Assembly: GCA_965277595.1 (NCBI GenBank)
Contig: CBDIDH010000001.1
Location: forward strand, 558,001 to 622,000
Reading direction: 5' to 3'
DNA: 64,000 nucleotides
Origin: CBDIDH01 sp965277595
Lineage (GTDB): Bacteria; Planctomycetota; Planctomycetia; Isosphaerales; Isosphaeraceae
Shown here piece by piece: positions 8,106 through 15,880 of the stretch. Each line of letters opens with the position of its first letter. Within the stretch, counting starts at the first letter, position 1. A program made the translations under genes and the position numbers. Below the pieces are notes generated by a model, which searched no databases, was not told the origin of the DNA, and saw only the letters and a list, made by a program, of their open reading frames with translations.

Positions 8106-8963
8106 TCAGATGCCGACGTGGCCGCCGGTTTCGGCAAGCGAGGCGATCAGTTTCACCAGCGCCTGGTTTTCTAGCTGTCGGACCCGCTCGCGCGTTAGGC
8201 CGAGGTTCTCGCCGACCTCGCGGAGGGTCATCGGGGTGTACGGTTCCAAACCGAACCGCATCCGGATCACCAGTCCTTCACGCTCGTCCAGCTCGTCGAG
8301 GCGGAGGAAGATCCGTTCGAGGTCGTCGGCCTCGATCAAAAGGGCGTCGGGGGCCTTGCTCCGTTCGTCGGTCAGAACGTCGTCGAGGGCGAACCCATCG
8401 TCCTCGGTATTCTCCGAATGCGGGGTCAGGTTGTTGACCTGGATCGCCTTGGCGACGATCCCTACCTTCTTCTTCGAAAGTCGGAGCGCTTTGCCGACTT
8501 CATCGGGGGTTGGCGCCCTGCCGAGGCGCTCGGTCAGGCCGGCGGTGACTCGCTTCCACTTGGCCAGCAGGCTCACCATGTAAGCGGGCAACCGGATCGG
8601 CTTGCCGTTGTTCATGACGGCCCGGCGGATCGATTGCTTGATCCAGTAGCTTGCGTAGGTGCTGAAACGGGTCTCCATCCCGCCGTCGTAGCCCTCAACG
8701 GCCCGCATCAGGCCAAGATTCCCTTCCTCGATCAGGTCTTCCAGACAGAGCCCCTTGCCGAGATAACCTCGGGCGATGTTCACGACCAGCCGGAGATTCG
8801 CCTTGACCATGTGCTCGCGGGCGTAGGGGTCGCCCAACGCGACACGTTCGGCCAGGTCGCGCTCCTCCTGAGCGCTCAGGAGCGCGGTGTTGTTGATATC
8901 ATGGAGGTAAATCTGAAGGGGCGAATGAGAATTCGGTTCCCGGCGTGAGGGGCGTGGGGGCAT
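8106..8963 (-). CDS. Group 2-type sigma-70 RNA polymerase sigma factor
   Basis: The product has 285 residues from the ATG at 8963, which has AGGAG 10 bases upstream; a longer frame to 9044 is less likely. It lacks region 1.1 and begins with region 1.2 (PLQIYLHDINNTALLSAQEE). Region 2 follows: EHMVKANLRLVVNIARGY, LEDLIEEGNLGLMRAVEGYD and the -10-binding RFSTYASYWIKQSIRRAVMN. Region 3 is at about 140-210. Region 4 ends with MTLREVGENLGLTRERVRQL, the -35-binding helix-turn-helix. Length and domains fit a nonessential RpoD/SigA relative rather than the primary sigma factor. Its target genes are not evident. A candidate promoter lies at 9102-9130. Confidence 0.9.
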   Translation of the reverse strand: MPPRPSRREPNSHSPLQIYLHDINNTALLSAQEERDLAERVALGDPYAREHMVKANLRLVVNIARGYLGKGLCLEDLIEEGNLGLMRAVEGYDGGMETRFSTYASYWIKQSIRRAVMNNGKPIRLPAYMVSLLAKWKRVTAGLTERLGRAPTPDEVGKALRLSKKKVGIVAKAIQVNNLTPHSENTEDDGFALDDVLTDERSKAPDALLIEADDLERIFLRLDELDEREGLVIRMRFGLEPYTPMTLREVGENLGLTRERVRQLENQALVKLIASLAETGGHVGI

Positions 8964-9101
8964 CGCGGGTCGACTCCTGGTGTCAACGTCGAGGCCCGTC
9001 GGTTGCGGACGCCACCGCCGTCCGAGTGACGCCCCCCCACCCATCCCTTGGGCCCGTCTACCGGGGCGCGGGGGGAGTCCGGCCGTTGCCTCGACTTCTT
9101 G

Positions 9102-9130
9102 AACCTAGGCCACCAAAAGTCAGGAGTCAA
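9102..9130 (-). promoter_or_regulatory. Possible sigma-70 promoter of the sigma factor gene
   Basis: On the minus strand TTGACT (9130-9125), a 17-bp spacer and TAGGTT (9107-9102) resemble a -35/-10 pair. The -10 is poor. The leader to the ATG at 8963 would be about 130 nt. Confidence 0.3.
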
Positions 9131-9187
9131 CTTGCTTTATTAAGAATTCGGCTTTCTTCGTCCGAACGTCTGATCGGATTGGGGAGC

Positions 9188-10771
9188 TCACGGCACGGAG
9201 CGTCGGTAAATGATCAAGTTATAGGGTTTTGAACCGGATCCGGATTTGGCCAGGAATTGCACGCGGGCGGAGGGATCGGCCGCGTACTGGCCAACGAGTT
9301 TCCAGAATCCGCCGAAGAAGGCGAAGCGTGCCGCCGAGGTTTCTGGCTTGACGATCAGGACGTTGACCCGGTCGCGCTCCGACGTTGTGATCGGCGGAGC
9401 AATGTTTCCAAGGCCGGAGGTATCGCCGATATACGGGGGAAGAATGACCGTTTTCGCCGATCGTTTCGCCGGGTAATACGCCTCGTATTCGGTAAAGACC
9501 CAGTCATCTGGCCTGATCTGGCCAAGGATGAGGCGATCGACCGGGTTGGGATCTCGAAGCGACCACTCAAGCGCGGTGACCATGAGCCGCGCCGGAAGTC
9601 CCACGAGGCAGGCAAGAAGAAGCACCGGCGCGACAATCAGGCGGCCTTTTCTGGAGACGGACTCCCCCCCAAGACTCACCGCGAGACAGGCGGACATCGG
9701 AATTGTGCTCATCCATGCATAGTATCGCATGTACTTGCCAAGAAAAGCGAGACCGCAGGGTATGACCAGACCGGCAATCAGGCCGAGCGTGAGAGGCGAA
9801 CGGAGCCGAGGTCGGCCGCGTCGGATCTCGAAGGCGAAGAGAAGGGCGAGGGCGATAAGCAAGAGGAGGCCGCTCGGTTCGGTGATCGGAGCGCGAAGCG
9901 CATCGGCGGCTCGGCTGGCGAGCGATCGCCGGGCGCCGCCGAGAAGGGTGACCGATCGCAGAAACTCCGGCCAGACGCCTTGAACCTTGAAAAAGCCGAC
10001 GAGCGCGGCCGATCCGAACGCTCCTCCCGCGGCGATCGAGACCACCTCGCGAAGGGCCGAGCGGCCTCGAACCAGAAGCAGCAAGGCCGACGCGATCGCC
10101 GTGAAGGGGATCAGTTGCAGCCCTGCCCAGGGGAGCAAGGCGGAGACGGCGATGAGTGTGATGAGGCGAGCCCGGGGCCTCGGTAGCGTCAGGCCCCAGA
10201 ACAGGACCGACGTCAGGTCCATGCCCAGACAGTCGTACCGCCCGCTTCGGTAGGAATAGGTCACGCCGTCCGCGCAAAGGATCAGGGCAGAGAGCAAGAG
10301 CCGCTGTCGGCCCGTTTTCACGAGGTTGAGCCGGGTCAGGGCCAGGTTGATCAGGCCGACCGCGGCGAGGATCAGGACGTAGTTCAACGACCGCAGGGCC
10401 ACCGCGCCGACCCCAAAGACCACGACCCAGGGGGCCAGGACGAGCGAATAAAGGGGCGAATTGCCGGCAAAAAGCGTGCTTCGCGGCTGGAACCAGGCCG
10501 AGGTCGTGAACCCGAGGCCAGTCGCCAAATTCACCGCCGGATCGGCGAACATCACCTCGTCCTGCCAGACGACCGGACTTCGCGACGATGTGACGAGATT
10601 GATCCCGACAAAGGTCGCGGCAAGAACGATCGCGGCGACGATCTCGCCCCGGGGCAGCAGACGACGCGACGCGAGGTTAAAATTCAAGGGGCCTTCCGAG
10701 CGGTCGCGTCCGTTCATCGTGTGGTTGGAACCATCCCTGGCGGAGACAATCGTTCCCGAGGTCGAATCCAT
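9188..10771 (-). CDS. Polytopic membrane protein, probable glycosyltransferase (ArnT/PMT-like)
   Basis: The product is about 527 residues if the ATG at 10771 is used; an ATG at 10717 is also possible, and neither has a clear ribosome site. After a short basic N-terminus there are roughly ten hydrophobic segments. The first periplasmic loop holds VVWQDEVMFADPAVNLATG. This is the position and type of acidic pair (DE) that GT-C enzymes such as ArnT and PMT use to bind a lipid-linked sugar donor. A soluble domain of about 120 residues closes the protein. The topology and loop suggest transfer of a sugar to an extracytoplasmic acceptor. The acceptor is unknown. It is transcribed away from the DUF2059 gene. 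Confidence 0.65.
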   Translation of the reverse strand: MDSTSGTIVSARDGSNHTMNGRDRSEGPLNFNLASRRLLPRGEIVAAIVLAATFVGINLVTSSRSPVVWQDEVMFADPAVNLATGLGFTTSAWFQPRSTLFAGNSPLYSLVLAPWVVVFGVGAVALRSLNYVLILAAVGLINLALTRLNLVKTGRQRLLLSALILCADGVTYSYRSGRYDCLGMDLTSVLFWGLTLPRPRARLITLIAVSALLPWAGLQLIPFTAIASALLLLVRGRSALREVVSIAAGGAFGSAALVGFFKVQGVWPEFLRSVTLLGGARRSLASRAADALRAPITEPSGLLLLIALALLFAFEIRRGRPRLRSPLTLGLIAGLVIPCGLAFLGKYMRYYAWMSTIPMSACLAVSLGGESVSRKGRLIVAPVLLLACLVGLPARLMVTALEWSLRDPNPVDRLILGQIRPDDWVFTEYEAYYPAKRSAKTVILPPYIGDTSGLGNIAPPITTSERDRVNVLIVKPETSAARFAFFGGFWKLVGQYAADPSARVQFLAKSGSGSKPYNLIIYRRSVP

Positions 10772-10901
10772 CGTGGTCGTTGCATGGTTGCAAGTCCGTC
10801 GCGTGCCGGAGACAATGCGTCTGTGACGTCTTGCATCAGACGTCGAGATGAGCCCAGATTGATCTGGCTCCCCCCAACGCATTGAGAAAGGCGACGATCC
10901 G

Positions 10902-11381
10902 ATGAAAACGACGATCACGCTCAGCACGGTCGCGGCGGCGCTTTTGATGATCTCCTCGACCGGTCGGGCCGACGAGGCCAGCCACCGCCAGGCCGCGGAA
11001 GACCTGCTGAACTATACCAACGCCCCGAAACAATTTCAAAACGCGATCGACCAGTCGGTCAACATGCAGGTGAAGGCCAACCCGCAACTCGCCCCGAAAG
11101 CGGGCGTGCTCAAGAAGTTCTTCAGTCGATACATGTCATGGGATAGCATGAAAGATGACATGATCAAAATCTATACCGACGCATTCTCCGAGCAGGAACT
11201 GAAGGAACTTACCGACTTTTACAAGTCGCCGATCGGCAAGAAAGTCCTGGAAAAGATGCCCGAGATCATGGGCAAGGGGATGCAGCTTGGCGTCAGCCGG
11301 GTTCAGCGGAATCAGGCGGAGCTGATCCGGATGCTCAAGGAAGATAGCGAGAGCGACCAGAATCCGGCGGAGGTGAAGTGA
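10902..11381 (+). CDS. Exported DUF2059 domain protein
   Basis: This is a 159-residue protein with a cleavable signal peptide (residues 1-23, STGRADEA). The rest is helical. DUF2059 is recognised at about 75-140 from KIYTDAFSEQELKELTDFYK followed by SPIGKKVLEKMPEI. Family members are small periplasmic helical proteins with no defined activity. A purine-rich GAGAAAGG precedes the ATG. The neighbouring genes on both sides are on the other strand, so it is probably a single transcription unit. The family call is confident. The role is open. Confidence 0.8.
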   Translation: MKTTITLSTVAAALLMISSTGRADEASHRQAAEDLLNYTNAPKQFQNAIDQSVNMQVKANPQLAPKAGVLKKFFSRYMSWDSMKDDMIKIYTDAFSEQELKELTDFYKSPIGKKVLEKMPEIMGKGMQLGVSRVQRNQAELIRMLKEDSESDQNPAEVK

Positions 11382-11405
11382 AAGGAAGAGCGTCGGCCGA
11401 GGGTG

Positions 11406-11930
11406 TCAGGCCTTGCGGGCACTCGGGCGGGTGACGGGGGGATAAACCTTCGGGACATAGAGCTGATCGGTCAGGCCGTCGGTGCCATCCGAGTCGGTGG
11501 CGCCGACGAAAATATCATAGTGGCGGCCGTCGAAGGTTCGGGTCGACCGCTTCGCTTGAAGTTGGATCGTGAAAGAGTAGGTATAAAGATACCAGGTTTT
11601 CACGTATCCGTTCGGAACCGATTTCGTACCGGCGGGGGTGAGCACGACGCCCCGACCGCGAGGCTCATCGAGCCGGTACTCATCGGTGACGAAGAAGAAG
11701 GCGTCGGGCGGGACCGGATGGTTGCTGCCGATCTGGCCGCTGACGGTCACCGTCGTGTATTGCCCGGTCGGCGCCAGGACGGCCGGGTCCGTATGGATGA
11801 ACCCGAGGCTCGCATTGACGACCGTCAGCGCCCGACCTTCCAGGGGCATGAGTTCCGGCTTCAGCCTTCGACGGTCTTGACGGTTCACGGCTGCCTTCAG
11901 ACGACGTCGCAATCTGGCGATGATGTCCAT
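11406..11930 (-). CDS. Small secreted protein with LEPR-XLL-like N-terminal motif
   Basis: The start at 11930 gives 174 residues and is preceded by GGAGGG; the longer frame to 12173 reads through non-coding sequence. The N-terminus is strongly basic (RLRRRLKAAVNRQDRRRLKP) and leads into LMPLEGRALTVVNASLG. This resembles the LEPR-XLL type motif that planctomycetes carry at the start of many surface or secreted proteins in place of an ordinary signal peptide. The remainder looks like one beta-rich domain (TVTVSGQIGSNHPVPPDAFF, YLYTYSFTIQLQAKRS). No enzymatic motif is visible. A structural or surface role is inferred. Confidence 0.6.
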   Translation of the reverse strand: MDIIARLRRRLKAAVNRQDRRRLKPELMPLEGRALTVVNASLGFIHTDPAVLAPTGQYTTVTVSGQIGSNHPVPPDAFFFVTDEYRLDEPRGRGVVLTPAGTKSVPNGYVKTWYLYTYSFTIQLQAKRSTRTFDGRHYDIFVGATDSDGTDGLTDQLYVPKVYPPVTRPSARKA

Positions 11931-12300
11931 CCCTGGCAAACCCTCCACCGATCCCTGTCCGCGTCGGCGTCCGCGCTCAATCCACCATTTTCCTATCGGT
12001 CGGAACTCCGGTTGATTCCGCACAATTCCTCCAGCCAACGGGCGGAACACGCGAATTTTGCCCCGTTGCCATAACGAACCGGCGGGAGGATTGCCAGGTC
12101 CCGAGGACCGAAGAGCGAGATCCCTCGATCCTTGGTCCTCAGTCATTGGGACTTTTTCATCCTCCCTGTGCAAGGCGCTCGCCTTCTCGCAAGCGATCGG
12201 CCGGCGGGTTACGATGGGTTTTGTGGACGCGGTTCGGTTTCAGAAAGTCCGGACCAGGCCGTTTCTTCGCCCGCCCGAGCTTACCCGGCGACATGTACCG
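11931..12300. other. Divergent intergenic region
   Basis: These 370 bp separate two divergent genes. They contain a short degenerate family B heptamer element at 12131-12147 (GGTCCTC, AGTCATT and a partial unit). Frames that extend the flanking genes into this stretch have no support. Both promoters presumably lie here, but none is clear. Confidence 0.45.
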
Positions 12301-14106
12301 ATGAGACTGACCCGACCTCAGGCCGCTTCGATTGTCTCGATACCGATTCTGCTGTTGGCTCTCGTACCATTATCCGCGCCGGTCGAGGCCCGTGCCCAGG
12401 ATCGGGAGCCGGCCAAGAAAGACGAGAAAGAGAAGGAAACCGAGGTCAAGAAGGCGGAGGGATCGGGGGCCGTGGACGTGTTCCCGAAAGGATATCTCAG
12501 GCATGACGCCCTGGAAATCGCGCTTGGGAAGGCGGCCGAGGCGCAGCCGGAGAGGGTTCGACTGGAATCGCTGACGAAGACCGGTCAGGGGCGAGACGTC
12601 TGGCTCGTGACGCTCGGAAAGGGCGAGGCCGGGACGAAGCCCGCCATCCTGATCGTCGCCAACCTGGAGGCGGATCACGTCGTCGGCAGTCAAGTGGCAC
12701 TTGCCCTGATCGAGCGCCTTGCCGGAACCAAAGGGCAGACGACTCCCGCCGCCTCCTGGCTCGATCGCGTGACGCTTTACGTTGTCCCCCGCCTCAATCC
12801 CGATGGGGCGGAGCGGGCTTTGAATGGAATTCCCTGCCGGACGAACCTTCGGCCGGTCGACCGCGACCGCGACGGCAGGCAGGGCGAAGACGGTCCCGAC
12901 GACCTCAACGGCGATGGCGTTCTCACCCGGATGCGGCTCAAGGACCCAAGGACTGCAACCCTTGTGGCCGAGGAGGCCGACCCGAGGATTCTCCGCAAGG
13001 TCGACCCGGCCAAGGGGGAGCGTGCTGTCTTCTCCGAGGAAGATGAGGGATTCGACAACGATGGCGACGGCCTCCGCAACGAAGACCCCCCCGGCGGCGT
13101 GAATCTTAACCGGAACTGGCCCCAGCGCTGGACCGAGTTCGACCCCGAGGCGGGATTCAGTCCGGCGAGCGAGCCCGAGGTCTTCGCCCTGATCTCGTTC
13201 GCCTTCGCGCATCCTGAGATTGCCGCGGTCTGGTCGTTCGGCCTCAATGACAACCTCCGCGAGCCTCCCGCGAAGCCTGACTCAACCCTTGCCGACGCCG
13301 ATCTGCCGCTCTTCGTCGAGCTTTCGCGCGCCTTTAACAGCGCGACAACGGCTAAAGAACCGCCTCGATCCGGCAGCCCCGCCAGCAAAGGGGCGTCCGC
13401 CCCCGGAGCAACCACCGACGGATCGATCAGTGAGTGGGCCTATCACCAGTTCGGCGCCCTTGGACTCGCGTCTCGGCTCTGGACAACTCCCGAGATCCCC
13501 GCCCCGGCCGACAGAAAGGAGAAGGACAAGGACAAGGAAAAAGAAAAGAAGATGTCGATTCCCGAGGGAGGTGAAGCGCGCTGGCTCTACTGGAATGATC
13601 ACGTGATCGGGGGAAAGGCGTTCGTGCCGTTCGAAACCGTCGATCACCCGACGCTGGGCAAGGTTGAGGTCGGCGGCTGGCGGCCAGGAGTCAGGCTCAA
13701 CCCCCCCGCCGACCAGGTTGGAGCGATTGCCGAGACACACCTGGCGTTTCTCAACGAGTTAGCGTCTCGACTCCCCAGGCTGGCGGTTCCCGAGGTCAAG
13801 GTTGAGGCCAAAGGAGGGCGACTCTTCGCCATCTCGGCCGCGGTGGCGAACGAAGGCAACTTGCCGACCGCCCTGGCGCAAGGGGTCCGCACCCGAAAGG
13901 CCCCGCCTGTGCTCGTCCGGCTCGTTCCGGGGAAGGCCCGGCTCCTTGCCGGTCGGCCTCTGGAGCGGATCGAGACGCTGGCCGGTTCGGGTGCCCGGCG
14001 CGACTTTTCGTGGCTCATTCAGGCCCCCGAGGGGGTTGATTCCGTTCTCTTGCAGGTCTCTTGCCCAAAGGGAGGCCGGGTGGAACGGCAGATCGACCTG
14101 AAGTGA
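12301..14106 (+). CDS. M14-like zinc carboxypeptidase homologue with altered metal site
   Basis: The start at 12301 puts a signal peptide at residues 1-34 (SIPILLLALVPLSAPVEARA); a longer frame upstream has no hydrophobic start. The product has 601 residues. The M14 fold is recognisable: GYLRHDALEIAL, LESLTKTGQGRDVWLVTLG, AILIVANLEADHVVGSQVAL, VTLYVVPRLNPDGAERAL, and the substrate-binding GVNLNRNWP. Where the family has H-x-x-E zinc ligands, this protein has E-A-D-H. At the third ligand (HSY) it has WSF. Two Asp-rich calcium-loop-like stretches (DRDRDGRQGEDGPDDLNGDG and DNDGDGLRNEDPP) interrupt the fold. A long C-terminal region follows. Peptidase activity is doubtful. It may be a pseudoenzyme or use another metal arrangement. 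Confidence 0.7.
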   Translation: MRLTRPQAASIVSIPILLLALVPLSAPVEARAQDREPAKKDEKEKETEVKKAEGSGAVDVFPKGYLRHDALEIALGKAAEAQPERVRLESLTKTGQGRDVWLVTLGKGEAGTKPAILIVANLEADHVVGSQVALALIERLAGTKGQTTPAASWLDRVTLYVVPRLNPDGAERALNGIPCRTNLRPVDRDRDGRQGEDGPDDLNGDGVLTRMRLKDPRTATLVAEEADPRILRKVDPAKGERAVFSEEDEGFDNDGDGLRNEDPPGGVNLNRNWPQRWTEFDPEAGFSPASEPEVFALISFAFAHPEIAAVWSFGLNDNLREPPAKPDSTLADADLPLFVELSRAFNSATTAKEPPRSGSPASKGASAPGATTDGSISEWAYHQFGALGLASRLWTTPEIPAPADRKEKDKDKEKEKKMSIPEGGEARWLYWNDHVIGGKAFVPFETVDHPTLGKVEVGGWRPGVRLNPPADQVGAIAETHLAFLNELASRLPRLAVPEVKVEAKGGRLFAISAAVANEGNLPTALAQGVRTRKAPPVLVRLVPGKARLLAGRPLERIETLAGSGARRDFSWLIQAPEGVDSVLLQVSCPKGGRVERQIDLK

Positions 14107-14136
14107 TCGGCTGAGTTTGTCAGGACCATCATGTGG

Positions 14137-14340
14137 TCAGCGAAGTCTCAGGGCTGAGGGATCGTCGGGCTGGACCACGGGTTGAGGTTTTCGGGAGCGG
14201 GTGGCTTTGGCCTCGGTGCTCAACGGGGCTCCGATCGTCGCCGGTGGCGGGTCGACGCCAGGCAAGTCACGCCCCCCGCCGCAGCCGAGGATCGAGACCA
14301 GGATGAGGGCAAAACCCGCTCGGAGTCGATCAATACGCAT
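14137..14340 (-). CDS. Small lipoprotein linked to DUF1559 gene
   Basis: This 67-residue frame starts 11 bp inside the end of the DUF1559 gene, so the two overlap and are likely co-translated. It has a clean lipoprotein signal (RAGFALILVSILGC, lipobox ILGC at about residue 20) followed by a Pro-rich, low-complexity tail (PGVDPPPATIGAP). Small lipoproteins directly after DUF1559 genes are common in planctomycetes. The second DUF1559 gene in this window has one too. The size and overlap argue for a real gene, although no domain is present. Confidence 0.55.
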   Translation of the reverse strand: MRIDRLRAGFALILVSILGCGGGRDLPGVDPPPATIGAPLSTEAKATRSRKPQPVVQPDDPSALRLR

Positions 14341-15349
14341 CGGCGCTGATCACCTCGCCTTTGGCTCGTGTTCCGAGACTCCGGTATGTGGCCGGGTCGA
14401 TTCCCGACTTGAGGAACCGGACCGAACCGTCGCCGAAGAGGAAGTTCGCCCCCCCGGGGTGCATTCCTCGAAAACCGAACTGGCCGTAGGTCAAGCTGCG
14501 CGGATCGGTGTACCAGGTGGCGAGATTTGATGCGTTGATGATCGCCAGGATCGAATAAAATTGCGCCGACGCGTTGATCCGGGGGACGACGTAGGCGTAT
14601 CCCTGCGGCCGGTAGTCGTTCATCGTTCCCGGATGGACAAGGCCGGCGAATGACCAGGCGTTGAAGAAGGAGGGTTCTCCGGTCCCCGGGAAGGTCGCCG
14701 GCTCCCTGACGAAGCGCGATGTCTCGCCGACGAAGAGGGTGTTGCTCAGGCCGTCGGTGACACTTGCGAGCTTATATGTGTAGTTCCGCCCGAAAACCCC
14801 GTCGGGTTCGATCGCATCGCAATAGGGAAGCGACGTCGACGGCACCTTGTAGCCGTAAAGAAGGCATTCGCCAACCCCCGCGACCATTCCGTATGAGGTC
14901 TGCGGAGTCGGAACCGCCCCCAGGTTCACCGGGAGCGGATAAGAGGCGAGGTCGGACGGGCAGAGATAGGTGTCCACCATCGTCGAGAGCGCCGTGGTGT
15001 TCGCGGGGTCCTGGTAGCCGGTTCGCGAGTTGAAGTTGATCGCGTTGTAGATCGGTCCCTGTTCGATCTGGGGAAGAATGAACTCAAACATGTTGAAATA
15101 ACGCGCGTAACCGTTGCATCCCTCGGCGGCCGAGTAGGTGATCGTGCCCGTCGGTAGCGAGCCGACGGCGCTTTCGTAATTGCTGATCCCCAGGCCGATT
15201 TGCTTGAGGTTGTTGACGCACTTGGCTCGTCTCGCCGCCTCGCGCGCCGATTGAACGGCCGGCAAGAGGAGAGCGATGAGCACGGCAATGATCGCGATCA
15301 CGACCAGCAGCTCAATCAGGGTGAAAGCTTGACGTTTGCTCGCCGACAT
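14330..15349 (-). CDS. DUF1559 prepilin-like protein
   Basis: The ATG at 15349 gives 339 residues beginning SASKRQAFTLIELLVVIAII, a type IV prepilin/pseudopilin N-terminus with the G/A-F-T-L-I-E cleavage and methylation motif and a hydrophobic helix. DUF1559 follows (SAREAARRAKCVNNLKQIGL, then NYESAVGSLPTGTIT). The C-terminus carries the family H-x-G-x-x-N-x-x-F-x-D-G-S-V pattern (HPGGANFLFGDGSVRFLKSG). These proteins occur in large families in Planctomycetes and are probably exported and assembled by a type II secretion or pilus-like machine. Their function is unproven. A small lipoprotein gene overlaps its 3' end. Confidence 0.92.
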   Translation of the reverse strand: MSASKRQAFTLIELLVVIAIIAVLIALLLPAVQSAREAARRAKCVNNLKQIGLGISNYESAVGSLPTGTITYSAAEGCNGYARYFNMFEFILPQIEQGPIYNAINFNSRTGYQDPANTTALSTMVDTYLCPSDLASYPLPVNLGAVPTPQTSYGMVAGVGECLLYGYKVPSTSLPYCDAIEPDGVFGRNYTYKLASVTDGLSNTLFVGETSRFVREPATFPGTGEPSFFNAWSFAGLVHPGTMNDYRPQGYAYVVPRINASAQFYSILAIINASNLATWYTDPRSLTYGQFGFRGMHPGGANFLFGDGSVRFLKSGIDPATYRSLGTRAKGEVISADAY

Positions 15350-15880
15350 GGGACGAACCTCGGTGGCCCGGAGGTCAATCAAAGCGGCCGGCGGAGAGGA
15401 TCTCCGTGGCCTGGAGAAGTGAAAACCTTGCGGAGGACACACCCGACGGCGGCAAATCGTTCGCGGCCCCTCCGATCGACGACCGATCACGGCATTTCAG
15501 ACCGAGGTGATCTTCACACCGGTCATTCGCTTAAGAGACTTTATCAGCAGAGGCATTGTTCCACTCCTCCAGCGAGTTGTCAACGCTTATTCGGACTGCG
15601 ATCGGCTTTTCCTGGCGTTGATTCTGAACTGTCCTTCGATTGCGCGTGGCAGATCGTTTGAGGTTGATAATGTCCAGGAAAACAGTCATTCGTGGCCCTT
15701 GAGAATAGACTATTATGAGTTTGCTCAAGGATGAAATCGTTCTCACAAGCATGACAATGGCCAATTGCCTGCTTAAACTGGCGATCGACTCGGGCGGTGT
15801 GTTGGTAAGGCCGAGACTGACTCGATTCGTCCTGAATGAAACGCAGGAGCTTTCCTGGTAACAGATTGCGATGGACGTGA
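15350..15880. other. AT-richer intergenic region, no gene recognised
   Basis: This is a 531-bp gap between the LysM gene and the DUF1559 gene. The part at about 15500-15870 is near 48% GC by eye, clearly below the neighbours. Short frames exist on both strands (for example 15531-15884 minus), but none shows a known motif, a ribosome site or biased codon use. It may be a decayed or acquired fragment plus promoters. Confidence 0.4.

Noticed and set aside
11931..12173. N-terminal extension of the small LEPR-XLL-like protein
   Set aside because: The extension crosses a repeat-bearing spacer, while the ATG at 11930 has a ribosome site and the expected basic motif start.
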